The position numbers were made by a program, and so were the translations under genes. A model generated the notes under the pieces. It had not been told where the DNA came from. It made no database searches and saw only the letters and a program-made list of their open reading frames with translations. 64,000 nt of DNA from Pratylenchus scribneri (lineage: Eukaryota > Nematoda > Chromadorea > Rhabditida > Pratylenchidae): the NCBI GenBank assembly GCA_030063045.1, contig JAQSEB010000079.1, positions 248,001-312,000 on the forward strand, in the 5' to 3' direction. Every line of letters starts with the position of its first letter. Position 1 is the stretch's first letter. Shown piece by piece: positions 21,704-34,713 of the stretch.

Positions 21704-24700
21704 GTGGTTATGCAAGAAGAGAACCGAGCCATTACTAGGCGTGAAAGAGTAGGGAAGAGAACCGAGGCATTACTAGGCGTGAAAGAGTAGGGAAGAGAAC
21801 CGAGACATTACTAGGCGTGAAAGAGTAGGGAAGAGAACCGAGCCATTACTAGGCGTGAAAGAGTAGGGAAGAGAACCGAGACATTACTAGGCGTGAAAGA
21901 GTAGGGAAGAGAACCGAGGCATTACTAGGCGTGAAAGAGTAAGCAAGAGAACCGAGCCATTACTAGGCGTGAAAGAATAGGGAAGAGGACCGAGGCATTA
22001 CTAGGCGTGAAAAAGTAGGGAAGAGAACCGAGGCATTACTAGGCGTGAAAGAGTAGGGAAGAGAACCGAAGCCCTACTAGGCGTGGTTATGCAAGAAGAG
22101 AACCGAGCCATTACTAGGCGTGAAAGAATAGGGAAGAGGACCGAGACATTACTAGGCGTGAAAGAGTAGGGAAGAGGACCGAGCCATTACTAGGCGTGAA
22201 AGAGTAGGGAAGAGAACCGAGGCACAACTAGGCGTGAAAGAGTAGGGAAGAGGACCGAGGCATTACTAGGCGTGAAAGAGTAGGGAAGAGGACCGAGACA
22301 TTACTAGGCGTGAAAGAGTAGGGAAGAGGACCGAGGCATTACTAGGCGTGAAAGAGTAAGCAAGAGAACCGAGCCATTACTAGGCGTGAAAGAATAGGGA
22401 AGAGGACCGAGGCACAACTAGGCGTGAAAGAGTAGGGAAGAGGACCGAGGCATTACTAGGCGTGAAAGAGTAGGGAAGAGGACCGAGACATTACTAGGCG
22501 TGAAAGAGTAGGGAAGAGAACCGAGGCATTACTAGGCGTGAAAGAGTAAGCAAGAGAACCGAGCCATTACTAGGCGTGAAAGAGTAGGGAAGAGAACCGA
22601 AGCCCTACTAGGCGTGGTTATGCAAGAAGAGAACCGAGCCATTACTAGGCGTGAAAGAGTAGGGAAGAGAACCGAGGCATAACTAGGCGTGAAAGAGTAA
22701 GCAAGAGAACCGAGGCATTACTAGGCGCGAAAGAATATGGAAGAGAACCGAGGCATTACTAGGCGTGAAAGAGTAGGGAAGAGAACCGATGCCCTACTAG
22801 GCGTGAAAGAGTAGGGAAGAGAATCGAGGCATTACTAGGCGTGAAAGAGTAGGGAAGAGGACCGAGACATTACTAGGCGTGAAAGAGTAGGGAAGAGGAC
22901 CGAGACATTACTAGGCGCGAAAGAATATGGAAGAGAACCGAGGCATTATTTGGCGTGAAAGAGTAAGCAAGAGAACCGAGCCATTACTAGGCGTGAAAGA
23001 GTAGGGAAGAGGACCGAGACATTACTAGGCGCGAAAGAATATGGAAGAGAACCGAGGCATTATTTGGCGTGAAAGAGTAAGCAAGAGAACCGAGCCATTA
23101 CTAGGCGTGAAAGAATAGGGAAGAGGACCGAGGCATTACTAGGCGTGAAAAAGTAGGGAAGAGAACCGAGGCATTACTAGGCGTGAAAGAGTAGGGAAGA
23201 GGACCGAGCCATTACTAGGCGTGAAAGAATAGGGAAGAGGACCGAGCCATTACTAGGCGTGAAAGAGTAGGGAAGAGGACCGAGACATTACTAGGCGTGA
23301 AAGAGTAGGGAAGAGGACCGAGCCATTACTAGGCGTGAAAGAATAGGGAAGAGGACCGAGCCATTACTAGGCGTGAAAGAGTAGGGAAGAGGACCGAGAC
23401 ATTACTAGGCGCGAAAGAATATGGAAGAGAACCGAGGCATTATTTGGCGTGAAAGAGTAAGCAAGAGAACCGAGCCATTACTAGGCGTGAAAGAATAGGG
23501 AAGAGGACCGAGCCATTACTAGGCGTGAAAGAGTAGGGAAGAGGACCGAGACATTACTAGGCGCGAAAGAATATGGAAGAGAACCGAGGCATTATTTGGC
23601 GTGAAAGAGTAAGCAAGAGAACCGAGCCATTACTAGGCGTGAAAGAATAGGGAAGAGGACCGAGGCATTACTAGGCGTGAAAAAGCAGGGAAGAGAACCG
23701 AGGCATTACTAGGCGTGAAAGAGTAGGGAAGAGAACCGAAGCCCTACTAGGCGTGGTTATGCAAGAAGAGAACCGAGCCATTACTAGGCGTGAAAGAGTA
23801 GGGAAGAGAACCGAGGCATTACTAGGCGTGATAAAGTAGGGAAGAGGACCGAGGCATTACTAGGCGTGAAAGAGTAGGGAAGAGGACCGAGAGATTACTA
23901 GGCGTGAAAAAGTAGGGAAGAGGACCGAGGCACAACTAGGCGTGAAAGAGTAGGGAAAAGAACCGAAGCCCTACTAGGCGTGGTTATGCAAGAAGAGAAC
24001 CGAGCCATTACTAGGCGTGAAAGAGTAGGGAAGAGGACCGAGGCATTACTAGGCGTGAAAGAGTAAGCAAGAGAACCGAGGCATTACTAGGCGTGAAAGA
24101 GTAGGGAAGAGAACCGAGACATTACTAGGCGTGAAAGAGTAGGGAAGAGGACCGAGGCATTACTAGGCGTGAAAGAGTAAGCAAGAGAACCGAGGCATTA
24201 CTAGGCGTGAAAGAGTAGGGAAGAGAACCGAGACATTAATAGGCGTGAAAGAGTAGGGAAGAGAACCGAGGCACAACTAGGCGTGAAAGAGTAGGGAAAA
24301 GAACCGAAGCCCTACTAGGCGTGGTTATGCAAGAAGAGAACCGAGCCATTACTAGGCGTGAAAGAGTAGGGAAGAGAACCGAGGCACAACTAGGCGTGAA
24401 AGAGTAGGGAAGAGGACCGAGGCATTACTAGGCGTGAAAGAGTAGGGAAGAGGACCGAGACATTACTAGGCGTGAAAGAGTAGGGAAGAGGACCGAGGCA
24501 TTACTAGGCGTGAAAGAGTAGGGAAGAGGACCGAGACATTACTAGGCGTGAAAGAGTAGGGAAGAGGACCGAGACATTACTAGGCGTGAAAGAGTAGGGA
24601 AGAGGACCGAGACATTACTAGGCGTGAAAGAGTAGGGAAGAGGACCGAGGCATTACTAGGCGTGATAAAGTAGGGAAGAGGACCGAGAGATTACTAGGCG

Positions 24701-24775
24701 TGAAAAAGTAGGGAAGAGGACCGAGGCACAACTAGGCGTGAAAGAGTAGGGAAGAGGACCGAGGCATTACTAGGC
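20979..24775. repeat. Segmental copy C1 (offset 6942 bp to C2)
   Basis: Marker spacings 379, 531, 1139, 227 and 341 bp starting at 21704 recur from 28646 at an offset of 6942 bp. The match extends left to about 20979, where C2 begins at a hybrid unit (27922). It extends right to the hybrid marker at 24776. Shared private variants include GTGAAAAAGCAGGG. Confidence 0.88.
22614..23752. repeat. Alpha block copy 2 (1139 bp)
   Basis: Same length and unit order as copy 1, with its GAATCG T at 22824. It ends with a GTGAAAAAGCAGGG unit (23681-23690) not present in copy 1. That variant is shared with the copies at 29556 and 41618, so these three form one sub-lineage. Confidence 0.88.
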
Positions 24776-24812
24776 GTGGTTATGCAAGAAGAGAACCGAG
24801 CCATTACTAGGC
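24776..24812 (+). repeat. Hybrid 37-bp marker with ordinary left half
   Basis: This marker is preceded by GGACCGAGGCATTACTAGGC, the ordinary monomer left half, instead of GAAGCCCTACTAGGC. It begins at the point where copies C1 and C2 diverge. The switch lies in or near TACTAGGCGTG. It looks like a recombination joint between an ordinary unit and a marker unit. Confidence 0.85.
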
Positions 24813-25040
24813 GTGAAAGAGTAGGGAAGAGGACCGAGGCATTACTAGGCGTGAAAGAGTAAGCAAGAGAACCGAGACATTACTAGGCGTGAAAGAGTAG
24901 GGAAGAGGACCGAGGCATTACTAGGCGTGATAAAGTAGGGAAGAGGACCGAGAGATTACTAGGCGTGAAAAAGTAGGGAAGAGGACCGAGGCACAACTAG
25001 GCGTGAAAGAGTAGGGAAGAGGACCGAGGCATTACTAGGC

Positions 25041-25077
25041 GTGGTTATGCAAGAAGAGAACCGAGCCATTACTAGGC
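25041..25077 (+). repeat. Second hybrid 37-bp marker
   Basis: Same hybrid form as 24776, 265 bp downstream. The seven-unit interval between them repeats part of the preceding block (GTGATAAAG, GAGAGATT, GAGGCACAAC, then GGACCGAGGC), so the hybrid was probably duplicated locally after it formed. Only these two of 103 markers have this form. Confidence 0.85.
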
Positions 25078-26291
25078 GTGAAAGAGTAGGGAAGAGGACC
25101 GAGGCATTACTAGGCGTGAAAGAGTAAGCAAGAGAACCGAGGCATTACTAGGCGTGAAAGAGTAGGGAAGAGAACCGAGACATTACTAGGCGTGAAAGAG
25201 TAGGGAAGAGGACCGAGGCATTACTAGGCGTGAAAGAGTAAGCAAGAGAACCGAGGCATTACTAGGCGTGAAAGAGTAGGGAAGAGAACCGAGACATTAA
25301 TAGGCGTGAAAGAGTAGGGAAGAGAACCGAGGCACAACTAGGCGTGAAAGAGTAGGGAAAAGAACCGAAGCCCTACTAGGCGTGGTTATGCAAGAAGAGA
25401 ACCGAGCCATTACTAGGCGTGAAAGAGTAGGGAAGAGAACCGAGGCACAACTAGGCGTGAAAGAGTAGGGAAGAGGACCGAGGCATTACTAGGCGTGAAA
25501 GAGTAGGGAAGAGGACCGAGACATTACTAGGCGTGAAAGAGTAGGGAAGAGGACCGAGGCATTACTAGGCGTGAAAGAGTAGGGAAGAGGACCGGGACAT
25601 TACTAGGCGTGAAAGAGTAGGGAAGAGGACCGAGACATTACTAGGCGTGAAAGAGTAGGGAAGAGGACCGAGACATTACTAGGCGTGAAAGAGTAGGGAA
25701 GAGGACCGAGGCATTACTAGGCGTGAAAGAGTAAGCAAGAGAACCGAGCCATTACTAGGCGTGAAAGAGTAGGGAAGAGGACCGAGGCATTACTAGGCGT
25801 GATAAAGTAGGGAAGAGGACCGAGGCATTACTAGGCGTGAAAGAGTAGGGAAGAGGACCGAGAGATTACTAGGCGTGAAAAAGTAGGGAAGAGGACCGAG
25901 GCACAACTAGGCGTGAAAGAGTAGGGAAAAGAACCGAAGCCCTACTAGGCGTGGTTATGCAAGAAGAGAACCGAGCCATTACTAGGCGTGAAAGAGTAGG
26001 GAAGAGGACCGAGGCATTACTAGGCGTGAAAGAGTAAGCAAGAGAACCGAGGCATTACTAGGCGTGAAAGAGTAGGGAAGAGAACCGAGACATTACTAGG
26101 CGTGAAAGAGTAGGGAAGAGGACCGAGGCATTACTAGGCGTGAAAGAGTAAGCAAGAGAACCGAGGCATTACTAGGCGTGAAAGAGTAGGGAAGAGAACC
26201 GAGACATTAATAGGCGTGAAAGAGTAGGGAAGAGAACCGAGGCACAACTAGGCGTGAAAGAGTAGGGAAAAGAACCGAAGCCCTACTAGGC

Positions 26292-27582
26292 GTGGTTATG
26301 CAAGAAGAGAACCGAGCCATTACTAGGCGTGAAAGAGTAGGGAAGAGAACCGAGGCACAACTAGGCGTGAAAGAGTAGGGAAGAGGACCGAGGCATTACT
26401 AGGCGTGAAAGAGTAGGGAAGAGGACCGAGACATTACTAGGCGTGAAAGAGTAGGGAAGAGGACCGAGGCATTACTAGGCGTGAAAGAGTAGGGAAGAGA
26501 ACCGAGGCATAACTAGGCGTGAAAGAGTAAGCAAGAGAACCGAGGCATTACTAGGCGCGAAAGAATATGGAAGAGAACCGAGGCATTACTAGGCGTGAAA
26601 GAGTAGGGAAGAGAACCGATGCCCTACTAGGCGTGAAAGAGTAGGGAAGAGAATCGAGGCATTACTAGGCGTGAAAGAGTAGGGAAGAGGACCGAGACAT
26701 TACTAGGCGTGAAAGAGTAGGGAAGAGGACCGAGACATTACTAGGCGCGAAAGAATATGGAAGAGAACCGAGGCATTATTTGGCGTGAAAGAGTAAGCAA
26801 GAGAACCGAGCCATTACTAGGCGTGAAAGAGTAGGGAAGAGGACCGAGACATTACTAGGCGCGAAAGAATATGGAAGAGAACCGAGGCATTATTTGGCGT
26901 GAAAGAGTAAGCAAGAGAACCGAGCCATTACTAGGCGTGAAAGAATAGGGAAGAGGACCGAGGCATTACTAGGCGTGAAAAAGTAGGGAAGAGAACCGAG
27001 GCATTACTAGGCGTGAAAGAGTAGGGAAGAGGACCGAGCCATTACTAGGCGTGAAAGAATAGGGAAGAGGACCGAGCCATTACTAGGCGTGAAAGAGTAG
27101 GGAAGAGGACCGAGACATTACTAGGCGTGAAAGAGTAGGGAAGAGGACCGAGACATTACTAGGCGTGAAAGAGTAGGGAAGAGGACCGAGCCATTACTAG
27201 GCGTGAAAGAGTAGGGAAGAGGACCGAGACATTACTAGGCGCGAAAGAATATGGAAGAGAACCGAGGCATTATTTGGCGTGAAAGAGTAAGCAAGAGAAC
27301 CGAGCCATTACTAGGCGTGAAAGAATAGGGAAGAGGACCGAGCCATTACTAGGCGTGAAAGAGTAGGGAAGAGGACCGAGACATTACTAGGCGCGAAAGA
27401 ATATGGAAGAGAACCGAGGCATTATTTGGCGTGAAAGAGTAAGCAAGAGAACCGAGCCATTACTAGGCGTGAAAGAATAGGGAAGAGGACCGAGGCATTA
27501 CTAGGCGTGAAAAAGTAGGGAAGAGAACCGAGGCATTACTAGGCGTGAAAGAGTAGGGAAGAGAACCGAAGCCCTACTAGGC
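26292..27582. repeat. Alpha block copy 3 (1291 bp)
   Basis: Four monomers (152 bp) longer than the 1139-bp form. It opens with units of the GAGGCACAAC type before reaching the GAGGCATAAC unit where the short form starts. The GAATCG T is at 26654. This length is shared with the copies at 36155 and 45334, which suggests one fusion event that was later copied. Confidence 0.88.
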
Positions 27583-27920
27583 GTGGTTATGCAAGAAGAG
27601 AACCGAGCCATTACTAGGCGTGAAAGAGTAGGGAAGAGAACCGAGGCATTACTAGGCGTGAAAGAGTAGGGAAGAGAACCGAGACATTACTAGGCGTGAA
27701 AGAGTAGGGAAGAGAACCGAGCCATTACTAGGCGTGAAAGAGTAGGGAAGAGAACCGAGACATTACTAGGCGTGAAAGAGTAGGGAAGAGAACCGAGGCA
27801 TTACTAGGCGTGAAAGAGTAAGCAAGAGAACCGAGCCATTACTAGGCGTGAAAGAATAGGGAAGAGGACCGAGGCATTACTAGGCGTGAAAAAGTAGGGA
27901 AGAGAACCGAGGCATTACTA

Positions 27921-30900
27921 GGCGTGAAAGAATATGGAAGAGAACCGAGGCATTATTTGGCGTGAAAGAGTAAGCAAGAGAACCGAGCCATTACTAGGCG
28001 TGAAAGAATAGGGAAGAGGACCGAGGCATTACTAGGCGTGAAAAAGTAGGGAAGAGAACCGAGGCATTACTAGGCGTGAAAGAGTAGGGAAGAGGACCGA
28101 GCCATTACTAGGCGTGAAAGAATAGGGAAGAGGACCGAGCCATTACTAGGCGTGAAAGAGTAGGGAAGAGGACCGAGACATTACTAGGCGTGAAAGAGTA
28201 GGGAAGAGGACCGAGACATTACTAGGCGTGAAAGAGTAGGGAAGAGGACCGAGCCATTACTAGGCGTGAAAGAGTAGGGAAGAGGACCGAGACATTACTA
28301 GGCGCGAAAGAATATGGAAGAGAACCGAGGCATTATTTGGCGTGAAAGAGTAAGCAAGAGAACCGAGCCATTACTAGGCGTGAAAGAATAGGGAAGAGGA
28401 CCGAGCCATTACTAGGCGTGAAAGAGTAGGGAAGAGGACCGAGACATTACTAGGCGCGAAAGAATATGGAAGAGAACCGAGGCATTATTTGGCGTGAAAG
28501 AGTAAGCAAGAGAACCGAGCCATTACTAGGCGTGAAAGAATAGGGAAGAGGACCGAGGCATTACTAGGCGTGAAAAAGTAGGGAAGAGAACCGAGGCATT
28601 ACTAGGCGTGAAAGAGTAGGGAAGAGAACCGAAGCCCTACTAGGCGTGGTTATGCAAGAAGAGAACCGAGCCATTACTAGGCGTGAAAGAGTAGGGAAGA
28701 GAACCGAGGCATTACTAGGCGTGAAAGAGTAGGGAAGAGAACCGAGACATTACTAGGCGTGAAAGAGTAGGGAAGAGAACCGAGCCATTACTAGGCGTGA
28801 AAGAGTAGGGAAGAGAACCGAGACATTACTAGGCGTGAAAGAGTAGGGAAGAGAACCGAGGCATTACTAGGCGTGAAAGAGTAAGCAAGAGAACCGAGCC
28901 ATTACTAGGCGTGAAAGAATAGGGAAGAGGACCGAGGCATTACTAGGCGTGAAAAAGTAGGGAAGAGAACCGAGGCATTACTAGGCGTGAAAGAGTAGGG
29001 AAGAGAACCGAAGCCCTACTAGGCGTGGTTATGCAAGAAGAGAACCGAGCCATTACTAGGCGTGAAAGAATAGGGAAGAGGACCGAGACATTACTAGGCG
29101 TGAAAGAGTAGGGAAGAGGACCGAGCCATTACTAGGCGTGAAAGAGTAGGGAAGAGAACCGAGGCACAACTAGGCGTGAAAGAGTAGGGAAGAGGACCGA
29201 GGCATTACTAGGCGTGAAAGAGTAGGGAAGAGGACCGAGACATTACTAGGCGTGAAAGAGTAGGGAAGAGGACCGAGGCATTACTAGGCGTGAAAGAGTA
29301 AGCAAGAGAACCGAGCCATTACTAGGCGTGAAAGAATAGGGAAGAGGACCGAGGCACAACTAGGCGTGAAAGAGTAGGGAAGAGGACCGAGGCATTACTA
29401 GGCGTGAAAGAGTAGGGAAGAGGACCGAGACATTACTAGGCGTGAAAGAGTAGGGAAGAGAACCGAGGCATTACTAGGCGTGAAAGAGTAAGCAAGAGAA
29501 CCGAGCCATTACTAGGCGTGAAAGAGTAGGGAAGAGAACCGAAGCCCTACTAGGCGTGGTTATGCAAGAAGAGAACCGAGCCATTACTAGGCGTGAAAGA
29601 GTAGGGAAGAGAACCGAGGCATAACTAGGCGTGAAAGAGTAAGCAAGAGAACCGAGGCATTACTAGGCGCGAAAGAATATGGAAGAGAACCGAGGCATTA
29701 CTAGGCGTGAAAGAGTAGGGAAGAGAACCGATGCCCTACTAGGCGTGAAAGAGTAGGGAAGAGAATCGAGGCATTACTAGGCGTGAAAGAGTAGGGAAGA
29801 GGACCGAGACATTACTAGGCGTGAAAGAGTAGGGAAGAGGACCGAGACATTACTAGGCGCGAAAGAATATGGAAGAGAACCGAGGCATTATTTGGCGTGA
29901 AAGAGTAAGCAAGAGAACCGAGCCATTACTAGGCGTGAAAGAGTAGGGAAGAGGACCGAGACATTACTAGGCGCGAAAGAATATGGAAGAGAACCGAGGC
30001 ATTATTTGGCGTGAAAGAGTAAGCAAGAGAACCGAGCCATTACTAGGCGTGAAAGAATAGGGAAGAGGACCGAGGCATTACTAGGCGTGAAAAAGTAGGG
30101 AAGAGAACCGAGGCATTACTAGGCGTGAAAGAGTAGGGAAGAGGACCGAGCCATTACTAGGCGTGAAAGAATAGGGAAGAGGACCGAGCCATTACTAGGC
30201 GTGAAAGAGTAGGGAAGAGGACCGAGACATTACTAGGCGTGAAAGAGTAGGGAAGAGGACCGAGCCATTACTAGGCGTGAAAGAATAGGGAAGAGGACCG
30301 AGCCATTACTAGGCGTGAAAGAGTAGGGAAGAGGACCGAGACATTACTAGGCGCGAAAGAATATGGAAGAGAACCGAGGCATTATTTGGCGTGAAAGAGT
30401 AAGCAAGAGAACCGAGCCATTACTAGGCGTGAAAGAATAGGGAAGAGGACCGAGCCATTACTAGGCGTGAAAGAGTAGGGAAGAGGACCGAGACATTACT
30501 AGGCGCGAAAGAATATGGAAGAGAACCGAGGCATTATTTGGCGTGAAAGAGTAAGCAAGAGAACCGAGCCATTACTAGGCGTGAAAGAATAGGGAAGAGG
30601 ACCGAGGCATTACTAGGCGTGAAAAAGCAGGGAAGAGAACCGAGGCATTACTAGGCGTGCAAGAGTAGGGAAGAGAACCGAAGCCCTACTAGGCGTGGTT
30701 ATGCAAGAAGAGAACCGAGCCATTACTAGGCGTGAAAGAGTAGGGAAGAGAACCGAGGCATTACTAGGCGTGATAAAGTAGGGAAGAGGACCGAGGCATT
30801 ACTAGGCGTGAAAGAGTAGGGAAGAGGACCGAGAGATTACTAGGCGTGAAAAAGTAGGGAAGAGGACCGAGGCACAACTAGGCGTGAAAGAGTAGGGAAA

Positions 30901-31717
30901 AGAACCGAAGCCCTACTAGGCGTGGTTATGCAAGAAGAGAACCGAGCCATTACTAGGCGTGAAAGAGTAGGGAAGAGGACCGAGGCATTACTAGGCGTGA
31001 AAGAGTAAGCAAGAGAACCGAGGCATTACTAGGCGTGAAAGAGTAGGGAAGAGAACCGAGACATTACTAGGCGTGAAAGAGTAGGGAAGAGGACCGAGGC
31101 ATTACTAGGCGTGAAAGAGTAAGCAAGAGAACCGAGGCATTACTAGGCGTGAAAGAGTAGGGAAGAGAACCGAGACATTAATAGGCGTGAAAGAGTAGGG
31201 AAGAGAACCGAGGCACAACTAGGCGTGAAAGAGTAGGGAAAAGAACCGAAGCCCTACTAGGCGTGGTTATGCAAGAAGAGAACCGAGCCATTACTAGGCG
31301 TGAAAGAGTAGGGAAGAGAACCGAGGCACAACTAGGCGTGAAAGAGTAGGGAAGAGGACCGAGGCATTACTAGGCGTGAAAGAGTAGGGAAGAGGACCGA
31401 GACATTACTAGGCGTGAAAGAGTAGGGAAGAGGACCGAGGCATTACTAGGCGTGAAAGAGTAGGGAAGAGGACCGAGACATTACTAGGCGTGAAAGAGTA
31501 GGGAAGAGGACCGAGACATTACTAGGCGTGAAAGAGTAGGGAAGAGGACCGAGACATTACTAGGCGTGAAAGAGTAGGGAAGAGGACCGAGGCATTACTA
31601 GGCGTGATAAAGTAGGGAAGAGGACCGAGAGATTACTAGGCGTGAAAAAGTAGGGAAGAGGACCGAGGCACAACTAGGCGTGAAAGAGTAGGGAAGAGGA
31701 CCGAGGCATTACTAGGC
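27921..31717. repeat. Segmental copy C2 (offset 6942 bp to C1)
   Basis: Second copy of 20979-24775. Its left end is a monomer reading GCGTGAAAGAATATGG (27922-27937), whereas every other ATATGG unit I noted follows GCGCG. The 1063-bp interval 27583-28646 is therefore a chimera of a 379-bp-type block and the tail of an alpha block. Confidence 0.88.
29556..30694. repeat. Alpha block copy 4 (1139 bp)
   Basis: Matches copy 2 at an offset of 6942 bp (GAATCG T at 29766), including the GTGAAAAAGCAGGG unit. It carries a GTGCAAGAG change at 30660 that I saw nowhere else, so it arose after the copying. Confidence 0.88.
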
Positions 31718-31831
31718 GTGAAAGAGTAGGGAAGAGGACCGAGGCACAACTAGGCGTGAAAGAGTAGGGAAAAGAACCGAGGCACAACTAGGCGTGAAAG
31801 AGTAGGGAAAAGAACCGAAGCCCTACTAGGC
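31263..31831. repeat. 569-bp block, copy 1 of 3 (with 32703 and 43097)
   Basis: Fifteen units ending with two consecutive GGGAAAAGAACC units, one followed by GAGGCACAAC and the next by GAAGCCC. The same order recurs at 32703-33271 (offset 1440 bp) and 43097-43665 (offset 11834 bp). Between the first two lie a 341-bp block and a three-unit block, 32173-32285, the shortest interval but one between markers. Confidence 0.85.
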
Positions 31832-32702
31832 GTGGTTATGCAAGAAGAGAACCGAGCCATTACTAGGCGTGAAAGAGTAGGGAAGAGAACCGAGGCACAA
31901 CTAGGCGTGAAAGAGTAGGGAAGAGGACCGAGGCATTACTAGGCGTGAAAGAGTAGGGAAGAGGACCGAGGCATTACTAGGCGTGAAAGAGTAAGCAAGA
32001 GAACCGAGGCATTACTAGGCGTGAAAGAGTAGGGAAGAGAACCGAGACATTACTAGGCGTGAAAGAGTAGGGAAGAGGACCGAGACATTAATAGGCGTGA
32101 AAGAGTAGGGAAGAGAACCGAGGCACAACTAGGCGTGAAAGAGTAGGGAAAAGAACCGAAGCCCTACTAGGCGTGGTTATGCAAGAAGAGAACCGAGCCA
32201 TTACTAGGCGTGAAAGAGTAGGGAAGAGAACCGAGGCACAACTAGGCGTGAAAGAGTAGGGAAAAGAACCGAAGCCCTACTAGGCGTGGTTATGCAAGAA
32301 GAGAACCGAGCCATTACTAGGCGTGAAAGAGTAGGGAAGAGAACCGAGGCACAACTAGGCGTGAAAGAGTAGGGAAGAGGACCGAGGCATTACTAGGCGT
32401 GAAAGAGTAGGGAAGAGGACCGAGGCATTACTAGGCGTGAAAGAGTAAGCAAGAGAACCGAGGCATTACTAGGCGTGAAAGAGTAGGGAAGAGAACCGAG
32501 ACATTACTAGGCGTGAAAGAGTAGGGAAGAGGACCGAGGCATTACTAGGCGTGAAAGAGTAAGCAAGAGAACCGAGGCATTACTAGGCGTGAAAGAGTAG
32601 GGAAGAGAACCGAGACATTAATAGGCGTGAAAGAGTAGGGAAGAGAACCGAGGCACAACTAGGCGTGAAAGAGTAGGGAAAAGAACCGAAGCCCTACTAG
32701 GC

Positions 32703-33688
32703 GTGGTTATGCAAGAAGAGAACCGAGCCATTACTAGGCGTGAAAGAGTAGGGAAGAGAACCGAGGCACAACTAGGCGTGAAAGAGTAGGGAAGAGGACC
32801 GAGGCATTACTAGGCGTGAAAGAGTAGGGAAGAGGACCGAGACATTACTAGGCGTGAAAGAGTAGGGAAGAGGACCGAGGCATTACTAGGCGTGAAAGAG
32901 TAGGGAAGAGGACCGAGACATTACTAGGCGTGAAAGAGTAGGGAAGAGGACCGAGACATTACTAGGCGTGAAAGAGTAGGGAAGAGGACCGAGACATTAC
33001 TAGGCGTGAAAGAGTAGGGAAGAGGACCGAGGCATTACTAGGCGTGATAAAGTAGGGAAGAGGACCGAGAGATTACTAGGCGTGAAAAAGTAGGGAAGAG
33101 GACCGAGGCACAACTAGGCGTGAAAGAGTAGGGAAGAGGACCGAGGCATTACTAGGCGTGAAAGAGTAGGGAAGAGGACCGAGGCACAACTAGGCGTGAA
33201 AGAGTAGGGAAAAGAACCGAGGCACAACTAGGCGTGAAAGAGTAGGGAAAAGAACCGAAGCCCTACTAGGCGTGGTTATGCAAGAAGAGAACCGAGCCAT
33301 TACTAGGCGTGAAAGAGTAGGGAAGAGGACCGAGGCATTACTAGGCGTGAAAGAGTAAGCAAGAGAACCGAGGCATTACTAGGCGTGAAAGAGTAGGGAA
33401 GAGAACCGAGACATTACTAGGCGTGAAAGAGTAGGGAAGAGGACCGAGACATTACTAGGCGTGAAAGAGTAGGGAAGAGGACCGAGACATTACTAGGCGT
33501 GAAAGAGTAGGGAAGAGGACCGAGGCATTACTAGGCGTGATAAAGTAGGGAAGAGGACCGAGAGATTACTAGGCGTGAAAAAGTAGGGAAGAGGACCGAG
33601 GCACAACTAGGCGTGAAAGAGTAGGGAAGAGGACCGAGGCACAACTAGGCGTGAAAGAGTAGGGAAAAGAACCGAAGCCCTACTAGGC
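32703..33688. repeat. 569+417-bp block pair, also at 43097-44082
   Basis: The two consecutive marker intervals 569 and 417 bp recur at 43097-44082 (offset 10394 bp), with the same unit order including GTGATAAAG, GAGAGATT and two GAGGCACAAC units. The later copy has a private ATTATAAGG unit near 43808-43816 where this one has ATTACTAGG. Confidence 0.85.
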
Positions 33689-34713
33689 GTGGTTATGCAA
33701 GAAGAGAACCGAGCCATTACTAGGCGTGAAAGAGTAGGGAAGAGGACCGAGGCATTACTAGGCGTGAAAGAGTAGGGAAGAGGACCGAGACATTACTAGG
33801 CGTGAAAGAGTAGGGAAGAGGACCGAGGCATTACTAGGCGTGAAAGAGTAGGGAAGAGGACCGAGACATTACTAGGCGCGAAAGAATATGGAAGAGAACC
33901 GAGGCATTATTTGGCGTGAAAGAGTAAGCAAGAGAACCGAGCCATTACTAGGCGTGAAAGAGTAGGGAAGAGGACCGAGACATTACTAGGCGCGAAAGAA
34001 TATGGAAGAGAACCGAGGCATTATTTGGCGTGAAAGAGTAAGCAAGAGAACCGAGCCATTACTAGGCGTGAAAGAATAGGGAAGAGGACCGAGGCATTAC
34101 TAGGCGTGAAAAAGTAGGGAAGAGAACCGAGGCATTACTAGGCGTGAAAGAGTAGGGAAGAGGACCGAGCCATTACTAGGCGTGAAAGAATAGGGAAGAG
34201 GACCGAGCCATTACTAGGCGTGAAAGAGTAGGGAAGAGGACCGAGACATTACTAGGCGTGAAAGAGTAGGGAAGAGGACCGAGACATTACTAGGCGTGAA
34301 AGAGTAGGGAAGAGGACCGAGCCATTACTAGGCGTGAAAGAGTAGGGAAGAGGACCGAGACATTACTAGGCGCGAAAGAATATGGAAGAGAACCGAGGCA
34401 TTATTTGGCGTGAAAGAGTAAGCAAGAGAACCGAGCCATTACTAGGCGTGAAAGAATAGGGAAGAGGACCGAGCCATTACTAGGCGTGAAAGAGTAGGGA
34501 AGAGGACCGAGACATTACTAGGCGCGAAAGAATATGGAAGAGAACCGAGGCATTATTTGGCGTGAAAGAGTAAGCAAGAGAACCGAGCCATTACTAGGCG
34601 TGAAAGAATAGGGAAGAGGACCGAGGCATTACTAGGCGTGAAAAAGTAGGGAAGAGAACCGAGGCATTACTAGGCGTGAAAGAGTAGGGAAGAGAACCGA
34701 AGCCCTACTAGGC

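Larger units (their letters stand above)
25041..27845. repeat. Segmental copy D1 (offset 19042 bp)
   Basis: Markers at 25041, 25382, 25951, 26292 and 27583 correspond to 44083, 44424, 44993, 45334 and 46625, all at 19042 bp. The unit order in the 569-bp block matches, apart from GACCGGGAC at 25595 versus GACCGAGAC in D2. The match ends near 27845/46887, where a GAATAGGG unit faces a GTAAGC unit. Confidence 0.87.
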
